A stretch of DNA of 64,000 bases from Clostridia bacterium. GTDB lineage: Bacteria > Bacillota > Clostridia > Oscillospirales > CAG-272. A program made the position numbers and the translations under genes. Position 1 is the stretch's first letter. Each line of letters begins with the position of its first letter. Below are positions 34,828 to 42,816 of this stretch, piece by piece. The notes below the pieces were generated by a model. The model searched no databases. It had not been told where the DNA came from and was given only the letters and a program-made list of their open reading frames with translations. Where the stretch lies: contig JAFUPC010000079.1 of the NCBI GenBank assembly GCA_017481495.1, positions 1 to 64,000 on the forward strand, read 5' to 3'.

Positions 34828-34851
34828 AACGACCTCCCGGGGTAACAAAGA

Positions 34852-34887
34852 TGGTATCATGATACCACAAAATACGGTCTCTGTCAA
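34852..34887 (-). promoter_or_regulatory. yitT-like promoter with overlapping palindromic operator
   Basis: Minus-strand TTGACA (34882-34887) and TATCAT (34859-34864), 17-nt spacer. The perfect 16-bp palindrome TGGTATCATGATACCA (34852-34867) covers the -10 box, the place where a dimeric repressor would block RNA polymerase. Confidence 0.75.
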
Positions 34888-34955
34888 GAGAAGTACAAAA
34901 GTTTCCGGATTTTTGGTTTTATTCATATTTTCCTGTTTCTTTTTTCTTCGTTCTG

Positions 34956-34964
34956 TGGTATAAT
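34956..34964 (+). promoter_or_regulatory. Extended -10 promoter of queA
   Basis: TGG plus TATAAT (34959-34964) lies 39 nt before the queA ATG. The -35 region is only TTTCTT. This is probably the head of the long queA-to-PHP run. Confidence 0.6.
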
Positions 34965-35003
34965 ATTTTATATATTCATGATTTCAGACGGAGTTTTTCA
35001 TAT

Positions 35004-36125
35004 ATGACCGACCATATTACCCCCGCAGACAACACCGCAGCGGTGCCAACGGGATTTTCCACAAAGGATTATTATTACGACCTGCCCGAGCGGCTCATCG
35101 CACAGACACCGGCAGAACAGCGCGACCACTCGCGCCTGATGGTGCTCGACCGCAAGACCGGCGAATTCAAGCACCGTATTTTCCACGACATTCTCGATTA
35201 TCTGCATCCGGGCGACGTTCTTGTCGTCAACGATTCCAAGGTCATTCCCGCGCGCATTTACGGCAAAAAGATCGCGGAGAATTCGAGCGTTGCGGTGGAA
35301 TTTCTGCTTCTCAAACAGGTAGAAGAAGACGTCTGGGAGGTGCTTCTGCATCCAGGACGGCGGCTGAAGCCCGGCGCGGCGGTATCATTCGGCGACGGCA
35401 TTCTCCGGGCGGACATTGTAGAGACCGTCGAGGACGGAAACCGCATCGTCCGCTTCACCTACGACAAAGAAAAATACCGCACCCTTTACGCGGTTCTTGA
35501 TGAGATCGGAAATATGCCGCTCCCACCGTACATCACGCACAAGTTAGAGGACAAGTCCCGCTACCAGACCGTTTACGCAAACGAGGAGGGTTCCGCCGCC
35601 GCACCGACCGCAGGACTGCATTTCACGCCGGAGCTGCTTGACGAGATCCGTGCCAAAGGGATCACCGTCGTTCCGGTCATGCTCCATGTGGGGCTGGGGA
35701 CATTCCGTCCCGTCAAGGTGGACGATGTCAGAGAGCACGTCATGCACGCGGAATATTTTTCCGTATCGGAGGAAGCCGCGGACATCATTAACCGCGCCAA
35801 AGCCGAGGGACGGCGCATCGTTGCCGTCGGCACGACCTCCGTGCGAACGCTGGAAAGTGTAACAGACGATAACGGCATCGTGCATCCCATTCACGGCGAA
35901 ACACGCATTTTCATCTACCCCGGCTACCGCTTCCGCTGTGTCGATTGTCTGATCACAAACTTCCACCTGCCGGAAAGTACCTTGCTTATGCTCATTTCCG
36001 CGCTTTCTTCCCGCGAGACCGTGCTTTCCGCGTATGCAGAAGCCATCAGAGAGGAATATCGCTTCTTCTCGTTCGGCGATGCGATGTTTATCACGGATGA
36101 CTTGACAGAGGATGGAAGCCGATGA
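35004..36125 (+). CDS. queA: S-adenosylmethionine:tRNA ribosyltransferase-isomerase (QueA)
   Basis: 373 residues. Transfers the ribose of SAM to preQ1-tRNA to make epoxyqueuosine, following Tgt. Motifs: YDLPERLIAQTPAEQRDHSR, HPGDVLVVNDSKVIPARIYG, MPLPPYITHKLEDKSRYQTV, GSAAAPTAGLHFTPELLDEI and ITNFHLPESTLLMLISALSS. The first 18 residues are a non-conserved extension before FSTKDYYYDLPE; no better internal start with a ribosome site is seen. ATGA overlap with miaA. Confidence 0.95.
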   Translation: MTDHITPADNTAAVPTGFSTKDYYYDLPERLIAQTPAEQRDHSRLMVLDRKTGEFKHRIFHDILDYLHPGDVLVVNDSKVIPARIYGKKIAENSSVAVEFLLLKQVEEDVWEVLLHPGRRLKPGAAVSFGDGILRADIVETVEDGNRIVRFTYDKEKYRTLYAVLDEIGNMPLPPYITHKLEDKSRYQTVYANEEGSAAAPTAGLHFTPELLDEIRAKGITVVPVMLHVGLGTFRPVKVDDVREHVMHAEYFSVSEEAADIINRAKAEGRRIVAVGTTSVRTLESVTDDNGIVHPIHGETRIFIYPGYRFRCVDCLITNFHLPESTLLMLISALSSRETVLSAYAEAIREEYRFFSFGDAMFITDDLTEDGSR

Positions 36126-37138
36126 GCGCGCCGCGTGAAGGATTCACACCGTGTGAAGCACACGCACCGCATGAACCACACACTCCGCGTGTGCTGTGTG
36201 TCGTCGGGCCGACCGCGAGCGGAAAAACAGCACTTGCCGTTTCCCTTGCAAAACGCCTTGGGGGCGAGGTCATTTCCTGCGACTCGATGCAGATATACAA
36301 AGAGCTGTCCATCGGCACGGCAAAGCCGACGGTGGAAGAAATGGACGGCATCCCGCATCACATGATCGATTTTGTCGACCCGCGCGAACCGTTTTCCTGC
36401 GCCGATTATGTCCGGGCGGCAACCGCCTGCGCAAACGACATCCTCTCGCGCGGAAAGCTTCCCGTTTTCTGCGGCGGCACGGGACTGTATCTCGACAGCA
36501 CCATCCGCGGGACAGTCTTTTCGGATGCGCCGGACACGGATTCCGACGTGCTGATGGCACTGAAAGAGGAATATGCCCGCGACGGCATCGACGGCATTTA
36601 TGCAAGACTGTGTGAAGCCGACCCCGATTCTGCCGCCGCCATTCACAAAAATAATACAAAACGTGTTCTGCGCGCCTTGGAGATCTACCTTGTCACAGGA
36701 AAACCGAAATCCGTCTGGGATGCAGAGTCGCACAAAGCACCGCCTGTGTTCGATGCGTGTTATCTCGGTCTTGACTTTTGCGACCGTTCTATTCTTCATG
36801 ACCGCATCAACCGGCGCGTGTCGCTGATGCTGGACGGCGGACTGCTTGACGAGGTGAAGCGGCTGTATGCCGGTGGGTATCTTCCCGACGGCTCCACCGC
36901 CGCACAGGCCATTGGATACAAGGAATTTCTCGCCTATCTGCGCGGGGAAATGACACTGGACGATGCCGCAGAACGTCTCCGCGCGGCGACAAGACAATAC
37001 GCAAAACGTCAGCTGACCTGGTTCCGCCGCAATCCCGCCATGCACTGGCTGTATCCCGATACCGCACCGGCGGGGGTGGATACGGTCGATTATCTGACGG
37101 AACAGGGGTGCCGGATTTTCAACGGGGCTGCGGAATAA
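36122..37138 (+). CDS. miaA: tRNA dimethylallyltransferase (MiaA)
   Basis: 338 residues. Adds a dimethylallyl group to A37 of UNN-decoding tRNAs; MiaB (13480) then methylthiolates it. Walker A GPTASGKT at 29-36, CDSMQIYKELSIGTAKP, GGTGLYLDSTI and AIGYKEFLAYLRGE. The first 23 residues (PREGFTPCEAHAPHEPHTPR) are outside the family and are encoded by a short array of GTGAA-type palindromic units, similar in style to the mutL repeat. The ATGA overlap with queA supports the long start, so the extension is probably translated. Confidence 0.94.
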   Translation: MSAPREGFTPCEAHAPHEPHTPRVLCVVGPTASGKTALAVSLAKRLGGEVISCDSMQIYKELSIGTAKPTVEEMDGIPHHMIDFVDPREPFSCADYVRAATACANDILSRGKLPVFCGGTGLYLDSTIRGTVFSDAPDTDSDVLMALKEEYARDGIDGIYARLCEADPDSAAAIHKNNTKRVLRALEIYLVTGKPKSVWDAESHKAPPVFDACYLGLDFCDRSILHDRINRRVSLMLDGGLLDEVKRLYAGGYLPDGSTAAQAIGYKEFLAYLRGEMTLDDAAERLRAATRQYAKRQLTWFRRNPAMHWLYPDTAPAGVDTVDYLTEQGCRIFNGAAE

Positions 37139-37160
37139 GTAAATCAAAGGAGAACAATCA

Positions 37161-38429
37161 ATGGATCTGAAATATCTTGCCGGTGTACTGAAATACGTCC
37201 TCTCGACCGTGTTTTCCATCGGCCTTGCGGTCTTTCTCCTGTATCATATCATCAACGGACTGACGACGGACGTAGAAACGGCCACCATCGTCTACACCAC
37301 ACAGGAGGAGGTCACGGAGTACGATGCGTACATTTTCCGCGGAGAATCTCTGCTCTACACCTCCCCCGGTCAGGCGGGCAGCATCAACTTTTTGTGCGAG
37401 GACGGCACAAAGGTCGCCGTCGGGCAGGAGATCTGTCAGGTCTACGCGGGCAGTACCTCCGAGGAGGACAGCGTGACCTTGCAGGAACTGGAACGCAAGA
37501 TCAAGCAGCTCAAAAACTCCAACCTTGACGAAAACGTCAGCTATTCCGACACCCAGCTTGTCGATACCACGATCTTCGATTCCTACTACACCCTGCTCAG
37601 CCGGATGGCGGAGGGGTCTGCGGGATACGCGATGGCGAAGTCCGACGACCTCATTTCCGCGATGAACCAGCGGCTCATCATCACAAAGCACGTCGAAAAT
37701 TTCGACGACCAGATTGCCGCGCTCGAAGCCCGGCGGCAAGCGCTTGTCACAAGCTCCGGCACCGTTGCGGAAACGGTCACAACCGACCGCTCCGGGTATT
37801 ATTACGCCGACATCGACGGCTTTGAGGAAATTTTCTCCTCCGACAAAATCGACAATTTGACCCTGGACGAGTTCGATTCGCTCGTTTCCTCCGCGGCGGA
37901 TATGTCGCTGGAAACCAACGCCGAGGGCGGCAAAAACTGCGGAAAGATCGTCACGGAATACAACTGGTACATCGGTGTCGGCATCACAACCGAGGAAAGC
38001 CGCTCCTACACCGAGGGGTATTCCTACACCATCATTTTCCCGTACAACTCCGATGTCCGCATTTCGATGATCCTCGACCGCATGATTTTACAGGCCGATG
38101 ACGACCGCGTGGTGCTGGTGTTCCGTACCAACTCCATCCCCGAGCATTTCAGCTTCCTGCGCCGCCAGAGCGTGCAGATCGTCACGGACACCTGTGAGGG
38201 GTACAAGGTTCCCATCTCCGCCGTGCGCATCGTGGACGGCGTGCAGGGGGTCTACATCCTGGAAGGCTACACCGTGCAGTTCCGCCGCATTGATGCCCTG
38301 CGCGAGATCGACGGCTATTTCATCTGCCGCGAAAACGACGGATCCTCCGAGGATGCGGATATGCTGGAGCTTTATGACCACATCATCACCAGCGGCAAAA
38401 ACCTGTATGTCGGAAAAATCATATCATAG
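37161..38429 (+). CDS. HlyD-like membrane-fusion/adaptor protein
   Basis: 422 residues. One N-terminal transmembrane helix (YVLSTVFSIGLAVFLLYHII), a biotinyl-lipoyl-like segment (YIFRGESLLYTSPGQAGSIN, GTKVAVGQEICQVYAG), a coiled coil (about residues 105-200), and C-terminal beta domains (RRQSVQIVTDTCEGYKVPIS, IVDGVQGVYILEGYTVQFRR). HlyD-type adaptors normally work with an ABC or RND exporter, but none is encoded here. In Clostridia this form sits directly upstream of the yggS-sepF division cluster, which suggests a role in envelope or division rather than export; that is inference. Confidence 0.8.
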   Translation: MDLKYLAGVLKYVLSTVFSIGLAVFLLYHIINGLTTDVETATIVYTTQEEVTEYDAYIFRGESLLYTSPGQAGSINFLCEDGTKVAVGQEICQVYAGSTSEEDSVTLQELERKIKQLKNSNLDENVSYSDTQLVDTTIFDSYYTLLSRMAEGSAGYAMAKSDDLISAMNQRLIITKHVENFDDQIAALEARRQALVTSSGTVAETVTTDRSGYYYADIDGFEEIFSSDKIDNLTLDEFDSLVSSAADMSLETNAEGGKNCGKIVTEYNWYIGVGITTEESRSYTEGYSYTIIFPYNSDVRISMILDRMILQADDDRVVLVFRTNSIPEHFSFLRRQSVQIVTDTCEGYKVPISAVRIVDGVQGVYILEGYTVQFRRIDALREIDGYFICRENDGSSEDADMLELYDHIITSGKNLYVGKIIS

Positions 38430-38467
38430 CAAAACACCGAACCGAACGGAAAGGATAAAGATCAATC

Positions 38468-39241
38468 ATGTCAAACGAAGAACAAACAGCGGCATTTGCC
38501 GCGATCGAACATAACATCACCTCCCTGCGAGAAAAAATCGCCGCGGCGGAAAACGCTTCTCCCTATCACAAAAATGTCACGCTGATGGCTGTCACCAAGA
38601 CCGTGGATGCCGACCGCATCAATCACGCCATCGACGTCTGCGGCATCCGCTGTATCGGCGAAAACCGCGTGCAGGAGCTTTGCGACAAATATCCGCTTCT
38701 GCATCTCGACGGTGTTTCGGTACATCTCATCGGTTCCCTGCAATCGAACAAGGTCAAGTATATCATCGACAAGGTGGATATGATCCACTCGCTTGACTCG
38801 CTGTCGCTTGCAAAGGAGATCGACCGGCAGGCAAAAAAGCACGGAAAAACGATGGACTGTCTGATTGAAATCAACATCGGCCGGGAGGAATCCAAGGGCG
38901 GTATTGCACCGGAGGAGGAGGAGATCCTGCGCTTTTACGACACGGTAACAACCGACTATCCCGCCGTGCGCATCCGGGGGCTGATGACCATTGCGCCGAA
39001 CACCGGGGACACATCAGCATATCACCGGTATTTTTCGGAAACCAAAGCACTTTTTGATGCGCTGTGCGAAAAACGGCTTTCCCGCGTTGCCGGCATGGAG
39101 CCGGTGCTCTCAATGGGCATGAGCGGCTCGTATGAGGAAGCAATTCTGTGCGGCTCCGACATCGTACGCGTCGGCTCCGGTATTTTCGGAGCGCGGCAGT
39201 ACCCGCCGAAAGCCGGAATGGGCGAACCGGAACAGAAATAA
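38468..39241 (+). CDS. yggS: YggS/YlmE family PLP homeostasis protein
   Basis: 257 residues. Fold-type III PLP-binding protein with Lys44 in TLMAVTKTVDADRI, GENRVQELCDKYPLLH, HLIGSLQSNKVKYIID, GLMTIAPNTGD and LSMGMSGSYEEAILCGSDIV. Such proteins buffer free pyridoxal phosphate and have no known catalysis. It lies upstream of sepF as ylmE does in Bacillus (ylmE-sepF-yggT-ylmH-divIVA). Confidence 0.93.
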   Translation: MSNEEQTAAFAAIEHNITSLREKIAAAENASPYHKNVTLMAVTKTVDADRINHAIDVCGIRCIGENRVQELCDKYPLLHLDGVSVHLIGSLQSNKVKYIIDKVDMIHSLDSLSLAKEIDRQAKKHGKTMDCLIEINIGREESKGGIAPEEEEILRFYDTVTTDYPAVRIRGLMTIAPNTGDTSAYHRYFSETKALFDALCEKRLSRVAGMEPVLSMGMSGSYEEAILCGSDIVRVGSGIFGARQYPPKAGMGEPEQK

Positions 39242-39333
39242 CGGAAATACGTCGGATTTCTGCACGAAATTGTAAACAAATTGTTAAAAGTCGCATTTTC
39301 GGCAAAAAAAGTGGTGCATATTTTTCAAATCTG

Positions 39334-39342
39334 TGATATAAT
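39334..39342 (+). promoter_or_regulatory. Extended -10 promoter of sepF
   Basis: TGATATAAT (39334-39342) lies 117 nt before the sepF ATG in the 217-bp gap after yggS. No good -35 at 17-18 nt. The long leader has no obvious hairpin with a T-run. Confidence 0.55.
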
Positions 39343-39458
39343 AAATTGATACTTCAAATCCGTGTCCAAAAAGCACGCTTTTGAGCTCTGATTTAATTTC
39401 TGCACATAACCTTTATGATATCTGATAAACGATTACACAAACACAGTGGAGGTACAAC

Positions 39459-40013
39459 ATGGGAGTTTTTGATAAGATCAAGAGTATGGTAGGCTCTGAA
39501 GATCTCGATTATAATGAATACGACGGAGACCTGTTCGGCGACGATATGCCGGGTCAGGATCCGATGAGCAGCGCGGGCGGACAGCAGGCATCCTCCGGTA
39601 TGGGCATGAACGCAGGCGGATACGATTCCGGCTTCGGTGCATTTGATCAGCCGCAGCAGCCCCAGCCTCAGCCGCAGAGACAGTCCGCACCGGCAGGCAC
39701 ATCTCTGGAACTGAAGGTCGTCAAGCCCGACCGTTACGAGAACGTCAACCAGATCGCAGACCACCTGCTCAACCGCCGCACGGTCGTTCTGAACCTGGAG
39801 GGCACGAACAAGGAGACCGCGCGCCGCATGATCGACTTCTTATCCGGCGTTACATATTCCATTGAGGGTCAGCTCAAGCGTGTTGCGAACAACACGTTTG
39901 TCATCACGCCGCACAACGTCGATGTTTCCGGTGACCAGCTCCGCGGCCCGGAACCCAAGCCCGAACCCAAATCCCCCATTGACGACGGCGACATCTACGC
40001 AGGTGAATTTTAA
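39459..40013 (+). CDS. sepF: Cell division protein SepF
   Basis: 184 residues. N-terminal amphipathic membrane-binding helix MGVFDKIKSMVG, a flexible Gly/Ser/Gln/Pro linker (about 20-82), the SepF core KPDRYENVNQIADHLLNRRT, VVLNLEGTNKETARRMIDFL and GVTYSIEGQLKRVANNTFVI, then a short acidic tail. SepF polymerises into rings that tether FtsZ to the membrane. Strong GGAGG site (GTGGAGGTACAAC) before the ATG. Confidence 0.95.
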   Translation: MGVFDKIKSMVGSEDLDYNEYDGDLFGDDMPGQDPMSSAGGQQASSGMGMNAGGYDSGFGAFDQPQQPQPQPQRQSAPAGTSLELKVVKPDRYENVNQIADHLLNRRTVVLNLEGTNKETARRMIDFLSGVTYSIEGQLKRVANNTFVITPHNVDVSGDQLRGPEPKPEPKSPIDDGDIYAGEF

Positions 40014-40016
40014 GCG

Positions 40017-40286
40017 TTGAGTCAGTTTGTCTACGTCATTTCCAATGCGGCATATCTGCTCATCGGCGCGCTCCAGCTGCTCATGTTCATCCGCGCCATT
40101 CTGTCCTGGCTTCCAATGCTGGAGGACAATGCGCTGACGGACTTCGTCTATTCTGTGACGGAGGTCGTCATTTATCCCGTGCGCTGTCTTGTGGAGCGCT
40201 CGGAGCTGCTTGCGTCAATGCCGATCGACATTTCCTTTTTCATCACGTTCGTTCTGCTGTCCCTCATCCAGACGGCGCTCATGTGA
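40017..40286 (+). CDS. YggT family membrane protein
   Basis: 89 residues from TTG 40017, three nt after the sepF stop, with AGGTGA about 11 nt upstream. Two hydrophobic helices flank the conserved MFIRAILSWLPMLEDNALTD and IYPVRCLVERS. In Bacillus the equivalent ylmG lies between sepF and ylmH. The family is associated with division or envelope function in Firmicutes and cyanobacteria, though the mechanism is not known. Confidence 0.88.
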   Translation: MSQFVYVISNAAYLLIGALQLLMFIRAILSWLPMLEDNALTDFVYSVTEVVIYPVRCLVERSELLASMPIDISFFITFVLLSLIQTALM

Positions 40287-40307
40287 TGGAAACGAGGGAT
40301 TTCTGTC

Positions 40308-41159
40308 ATGCCGAACAATGAAAAATCCATCGCATTTCTCGCCCGCACGGAGGAAGAACGGCTTCTTCTGTCACGGGTCGGTGATTTATGCGAAAAAGCA
40401 GGGTACGATACCGCCGCAACCGATTTTTACAATCTCGGGGAGCAGTATCTCATCCGTGCGTATTTATCGCAGTGCGGTCTTCGCGAAAACGAAAACTGGC
40501 TGTTCTGGGGCGGTTATCCGCACGCGGAACGGCAGATTCTCATGCTCTTTCCGGAGTATCTGACCGATGTTGCGCGCATGGATACCGAAACCCCGATGCG
40601 GGAATCCCTTTTGTCCGCCGCGCTGTCCGAGGACGGTATCACCGCCCTTTCCGTCTGCGGCTCCGGGTATCGGGTGCTGTCGCACCGCGATTATCTCGGT
40701 TCCCTGCTTGCGCTCGGTGTGGAGCGGAGCGTCATCGGCGACATTGCCGTCACGGACGACCGTTCTGCCGTTGTCTTTGTGCGCGGTGCGATCTCCGAAT
40801 ACCTTTCCGCCAATCTGGAACGCATCGGAAACGACAAAGTACACATCCGCATTCTCTCAAAAGAGGATGCCGTGAATACCCCCGACTGCCGCCGTTACGA
40901 AACCCTCTCGGATACGGTCGCTTCTCTGCGCCTTGACGGCATCGTTGCCGCCGCCTGCAATCTTCCGCGCGAAAAGGCAAAGCAGCTCGTCTCGTCCGAT
41001 ATGGTCGAGGTGGATTTCCGCCCCGCAAACGCGCCCGACACCGAGCTTGTTCCGGGACAGATTCTCTCCGTCCGCGGGCACGGTCGCTTCATCTTTGATG
41101 CGACCGACGGTGCCTCAAAAAAGGGGCGCATCCGCATCCGTCTGCGGAAGCTTATCTAA
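40308..41159 (+). CDS. ylmH: YlmH family S4-domain RNA-binding protein
   Basis: 283 residues. N-terminal YlmH domain (NWLFWGGYPHAERQILMLFP, ALGVERSVIGDIAVTDDRS) and a C-terminal S4 RNA-binding domain (DTVASLRLDGIVAAACNLPR, PGQILSVRGHGRFIFD). In B. subtilis YlmH binds stalled 50S subunits carrying peptidyl-tRNA, a rescue pathway. Genomic order sepF-yggT-ylmH-divIVA is kept. A few residues before FLARTEEER are not conserved. Confidence 0.9.
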   Translation: MPNNEKSIAFLARTEEERLLLSRVGDLCEKAGYDTAATDFYNLGEQYLIRAYLSQCGLRENENWLFWGGYPHAERQILMLFPEYLTDVARMDTETPMRESLLSAALSEDGITALSVCGSGYRVLSHRDYLGSLLALGVERSVIGDIAVTDDRSAVVFVRGAISEYLSANLERIGNDKVHIRILSKEDAVNTPDCRRYETLSDTVASLRLDGIVAAACNLPREKAKQLVSSDMVEVDFRPANAPDTELVPGQILSVRGHGRFIFDATDGASKKGRIRIRLRKLI

Positions 41160-41220
41160 AAACACTTACCCAAAATCCGTATATTCCCAGAAAATTCCGG
41201 TCAAAGGAGGATACCATCCA

Positions 41221-42135
41221 TTGATTCCGCCACATGAGCTGAAAAACAAAGAATTTACCCGCGTCATGCGCGGCTACAGCATTCCGGAGGTTGATGAGTA
41301 CATCAGCTTCGTCATGGAAAAATATACCGATCTGTACCGGGAAAACGATGCGTTGGAACGCAAACTGCAATCCGCGCTCGATGCGCTCGATACCATGCGT
41401 GCGGAGGAGGAATCCATCCGTACTGCCCTCATCAACGCCCAGAAAGCCGGCAAGCAGATCGTTGCGGATGCATCCGACCGCGCCGACAAGATCATGCGCT
41501 CCACCAAGTCCGACTGTATGCGGGTTCTGGCAGAATTCCGCGACAAGGCGGCGGCGGAACGGAAAACGCTGGTCGAACTCAAAAACGAAGTTGCCGCTCT
41601 GAAAGAAGAACTGTTTGAAAAATACACCAAGCACATCGAATATCTGGAAGCGCTGACGCCGAATGCGTCCGCAGAAGCCGCCGCCGTCAACGCCGTTGAC
41701 AATGATGCCTATGTCGTAAAAATTGCCGACAGCATTGCGGGACTGATCAAAGAGGACTACGATTTCGACATCACCGCCCCGGACACCCCGGTATCCGCCC
41801 CTGCCGTCGACAAGGAAGAGGAAGCAGGCGACACGCAGGTCTTTGCCCGTGTCACATCGCAGGACAACCCGCCGGTGCATCACGTCACCCTTGGCGACCT
41901 TGACGACCCGGACGATCTGAACGGTGTCAGTACTCCGGACGACCGTGCAAAATCCTCCCCTGTTACAGGTAATGCAAAACCCTCCGCCGGCAATGCAGAC
42001 GACGATGCCGATGCGCTCCTGGAAGCGCTTGCCGCCGAAATCGAAGACGATGCGCTCGTCACGGACGAAGAACTGCGCGCCGTCTACGGCATCACGCCGG
42101 ATTCCGACAAGGATACCCAAACTCCCACCGAATAA
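41221..42135 (+). CDS. divIVA: DivIVA domain protein
   Basis: 304 residues from TTG 41221, chosen because AAAGGAGG sits 10 nt upstream; an in-frame start at 40933 lies inside ylmH. N-terminal DivIVA domain IPPHELKNKEFTRVMRGYSI and PEVDEYISFVMEKYTDLYRE, then a coiled coil to about residue 150, and a long acidic, low-complexity C-terminal tail (about 180-304). It marks negatively curved membrane at poles and septa. The tail is longer than in B. subtilis DivIVA (164 residues). Confidence 0.92.
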   Translation: MIPPHELKNKEFTRVMRGYSIPEVDEYISFVMEKYTDLYRENDALERKLQSALDALDTMRAEEESIRTALINAQKAGKQIVADASDRADKIMRSTKSDCMRVLAEFRDKAAAERKTLVELKNEVAALKEELFEKYTKHIEYLEALTPNASAEAAAVNAVDNDAYVVKIADSIAGLIKEDYDFDITAPDTPVSAPAVDKEEEAGDTQVFARVTSQDNPPVHHVTLGDLDDPDDLNGVSTPDDRAKSSPVTGNAKPSAGNADDDADALLEALAAEIEDDALVTDEELRAVYGITPDSDKDTQTPTE

Positions 42136-42149
42136 TTGTCCGAAAGGAA

Positions 42150-42220
42150 CGAAAAGCATCTCTGTGTCCCCTCTCCGATGGGTTTTCCGGTCGGAGAGCA
42201 CGGGCGTGCGATGCTTTTTT
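42150..42220 (+). terminator. Terminator-like structured leader between divIVA and lspA
   Basis: The outer stem pairs AAAAGCATC (about 42152-42160) with GATGCTTTT (42210-42218), ending in a T-run. An inner perfect 8-bp hairpin CTCTCCGA/TCGGAGAG lies at about 42172-42198. The roughly 70-nt element ends 18 nt before the lspA ATG. It may simply terminate the divIVA transcript or act as an attenuator controlling lspA. Confidence 0.65.
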
Positions 42221-42237
42221 CAGGTTCAACACAACAA

Positions 42238-42816
42238 ATGAAAAAAGAAAACAAAAAAGGTCTGCTCTGGCTCTGCGTGGTCATCGTTTCCATACTGCTC
42301 GACCAACTGACAAAGCAGCTTGCGGTCACGCATCTGAAGCCGATCGAGACCTTTCCCATCATAGAGGACGTTCTGCACCTCACCTATGTCACAAACTACG
42401 GTGCGGCATTCGGCATTCTCGCCGACCACCGCTGGGTGTTTCTCGTCATCTCGACCGTTGCCATTGCCCTCTTGTCGTGCTATCTCTATTTCAAGCGGGA
42501 CGACCATCCCCTGCTCTGCACCGCACTTTCCTTTATTATCGGCGGGGGTGCCGGCAACATGATCGACCGGACGATCCTTGGTTATGTCGTGGACTTTGTG
42601 GATTTCCGGCTCATCAATTTTGCCGTGTTCAACGTCGCGGATATGTTCGTCTGCGTGGGATGCGCGATGATGTTTTTATGGCTGTTCCGGTATGCGGAAT
42701 TTGAGGACGAAAAGCCGAAGAAGCCCGTAACCGCCCCCGACACCGTTCCCGACGCAACCGAAACAGAGACCGAAACCGAAACCGGAGATACCGACGATGC
42801 TTCTGACCGTTCGTGA
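42238..42816 (+). CDS. lspA: Lipoprotein signal peptidase (SPase II)
   Basis: 192 residues from ATG 42238 (MKKENKKGLLWLC). Four membrane helices; the aspartyl-protease pair lies in GAGNMIDR (Asp110) and FNVADMFV (Asp135). Also the family stretch TNYGAAFGI. It cleaves diacylglyceryl-modified prolipoproteins such as those encoded at 20428, 32548 and 45951. The Thr/Glu-rich C-terminal tail (about 165-192) is not conserved. The upstream in-frame start at 42136 lies within the structured leader and is rejected; the ribosome site before 42238 is weak (CAGGTT). Confidence 0.93.
   Translation: MKKENKKGLLWLCVVIVSILLDQLTKQLAVTHLKPIETFPIIEDVLHLTYVTNYGAAFGILADHRWVFLVISTVAIALLSCYLYFKRDDHPLLCTALSFIIGGGAGNMIDRTILGYVVDFVDFRLINFAVFNVADMFVCVGCAMMFLWLFRYAEFEDEKPKKPVTAPDTVPDATETETETETGDTDDASDRS

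Noticed and set aside
39242..39458. Small RNA before sepF
   Set aside because: A promoter -10 is visible but no hairpin with a T-run; best read as the 5' leader of sepF.
42136..42237. 34-residue N-terminal extension of LspA
   Set aside because: Lies in the hairpin leader and would place a charged stretch before the first membrane helix.
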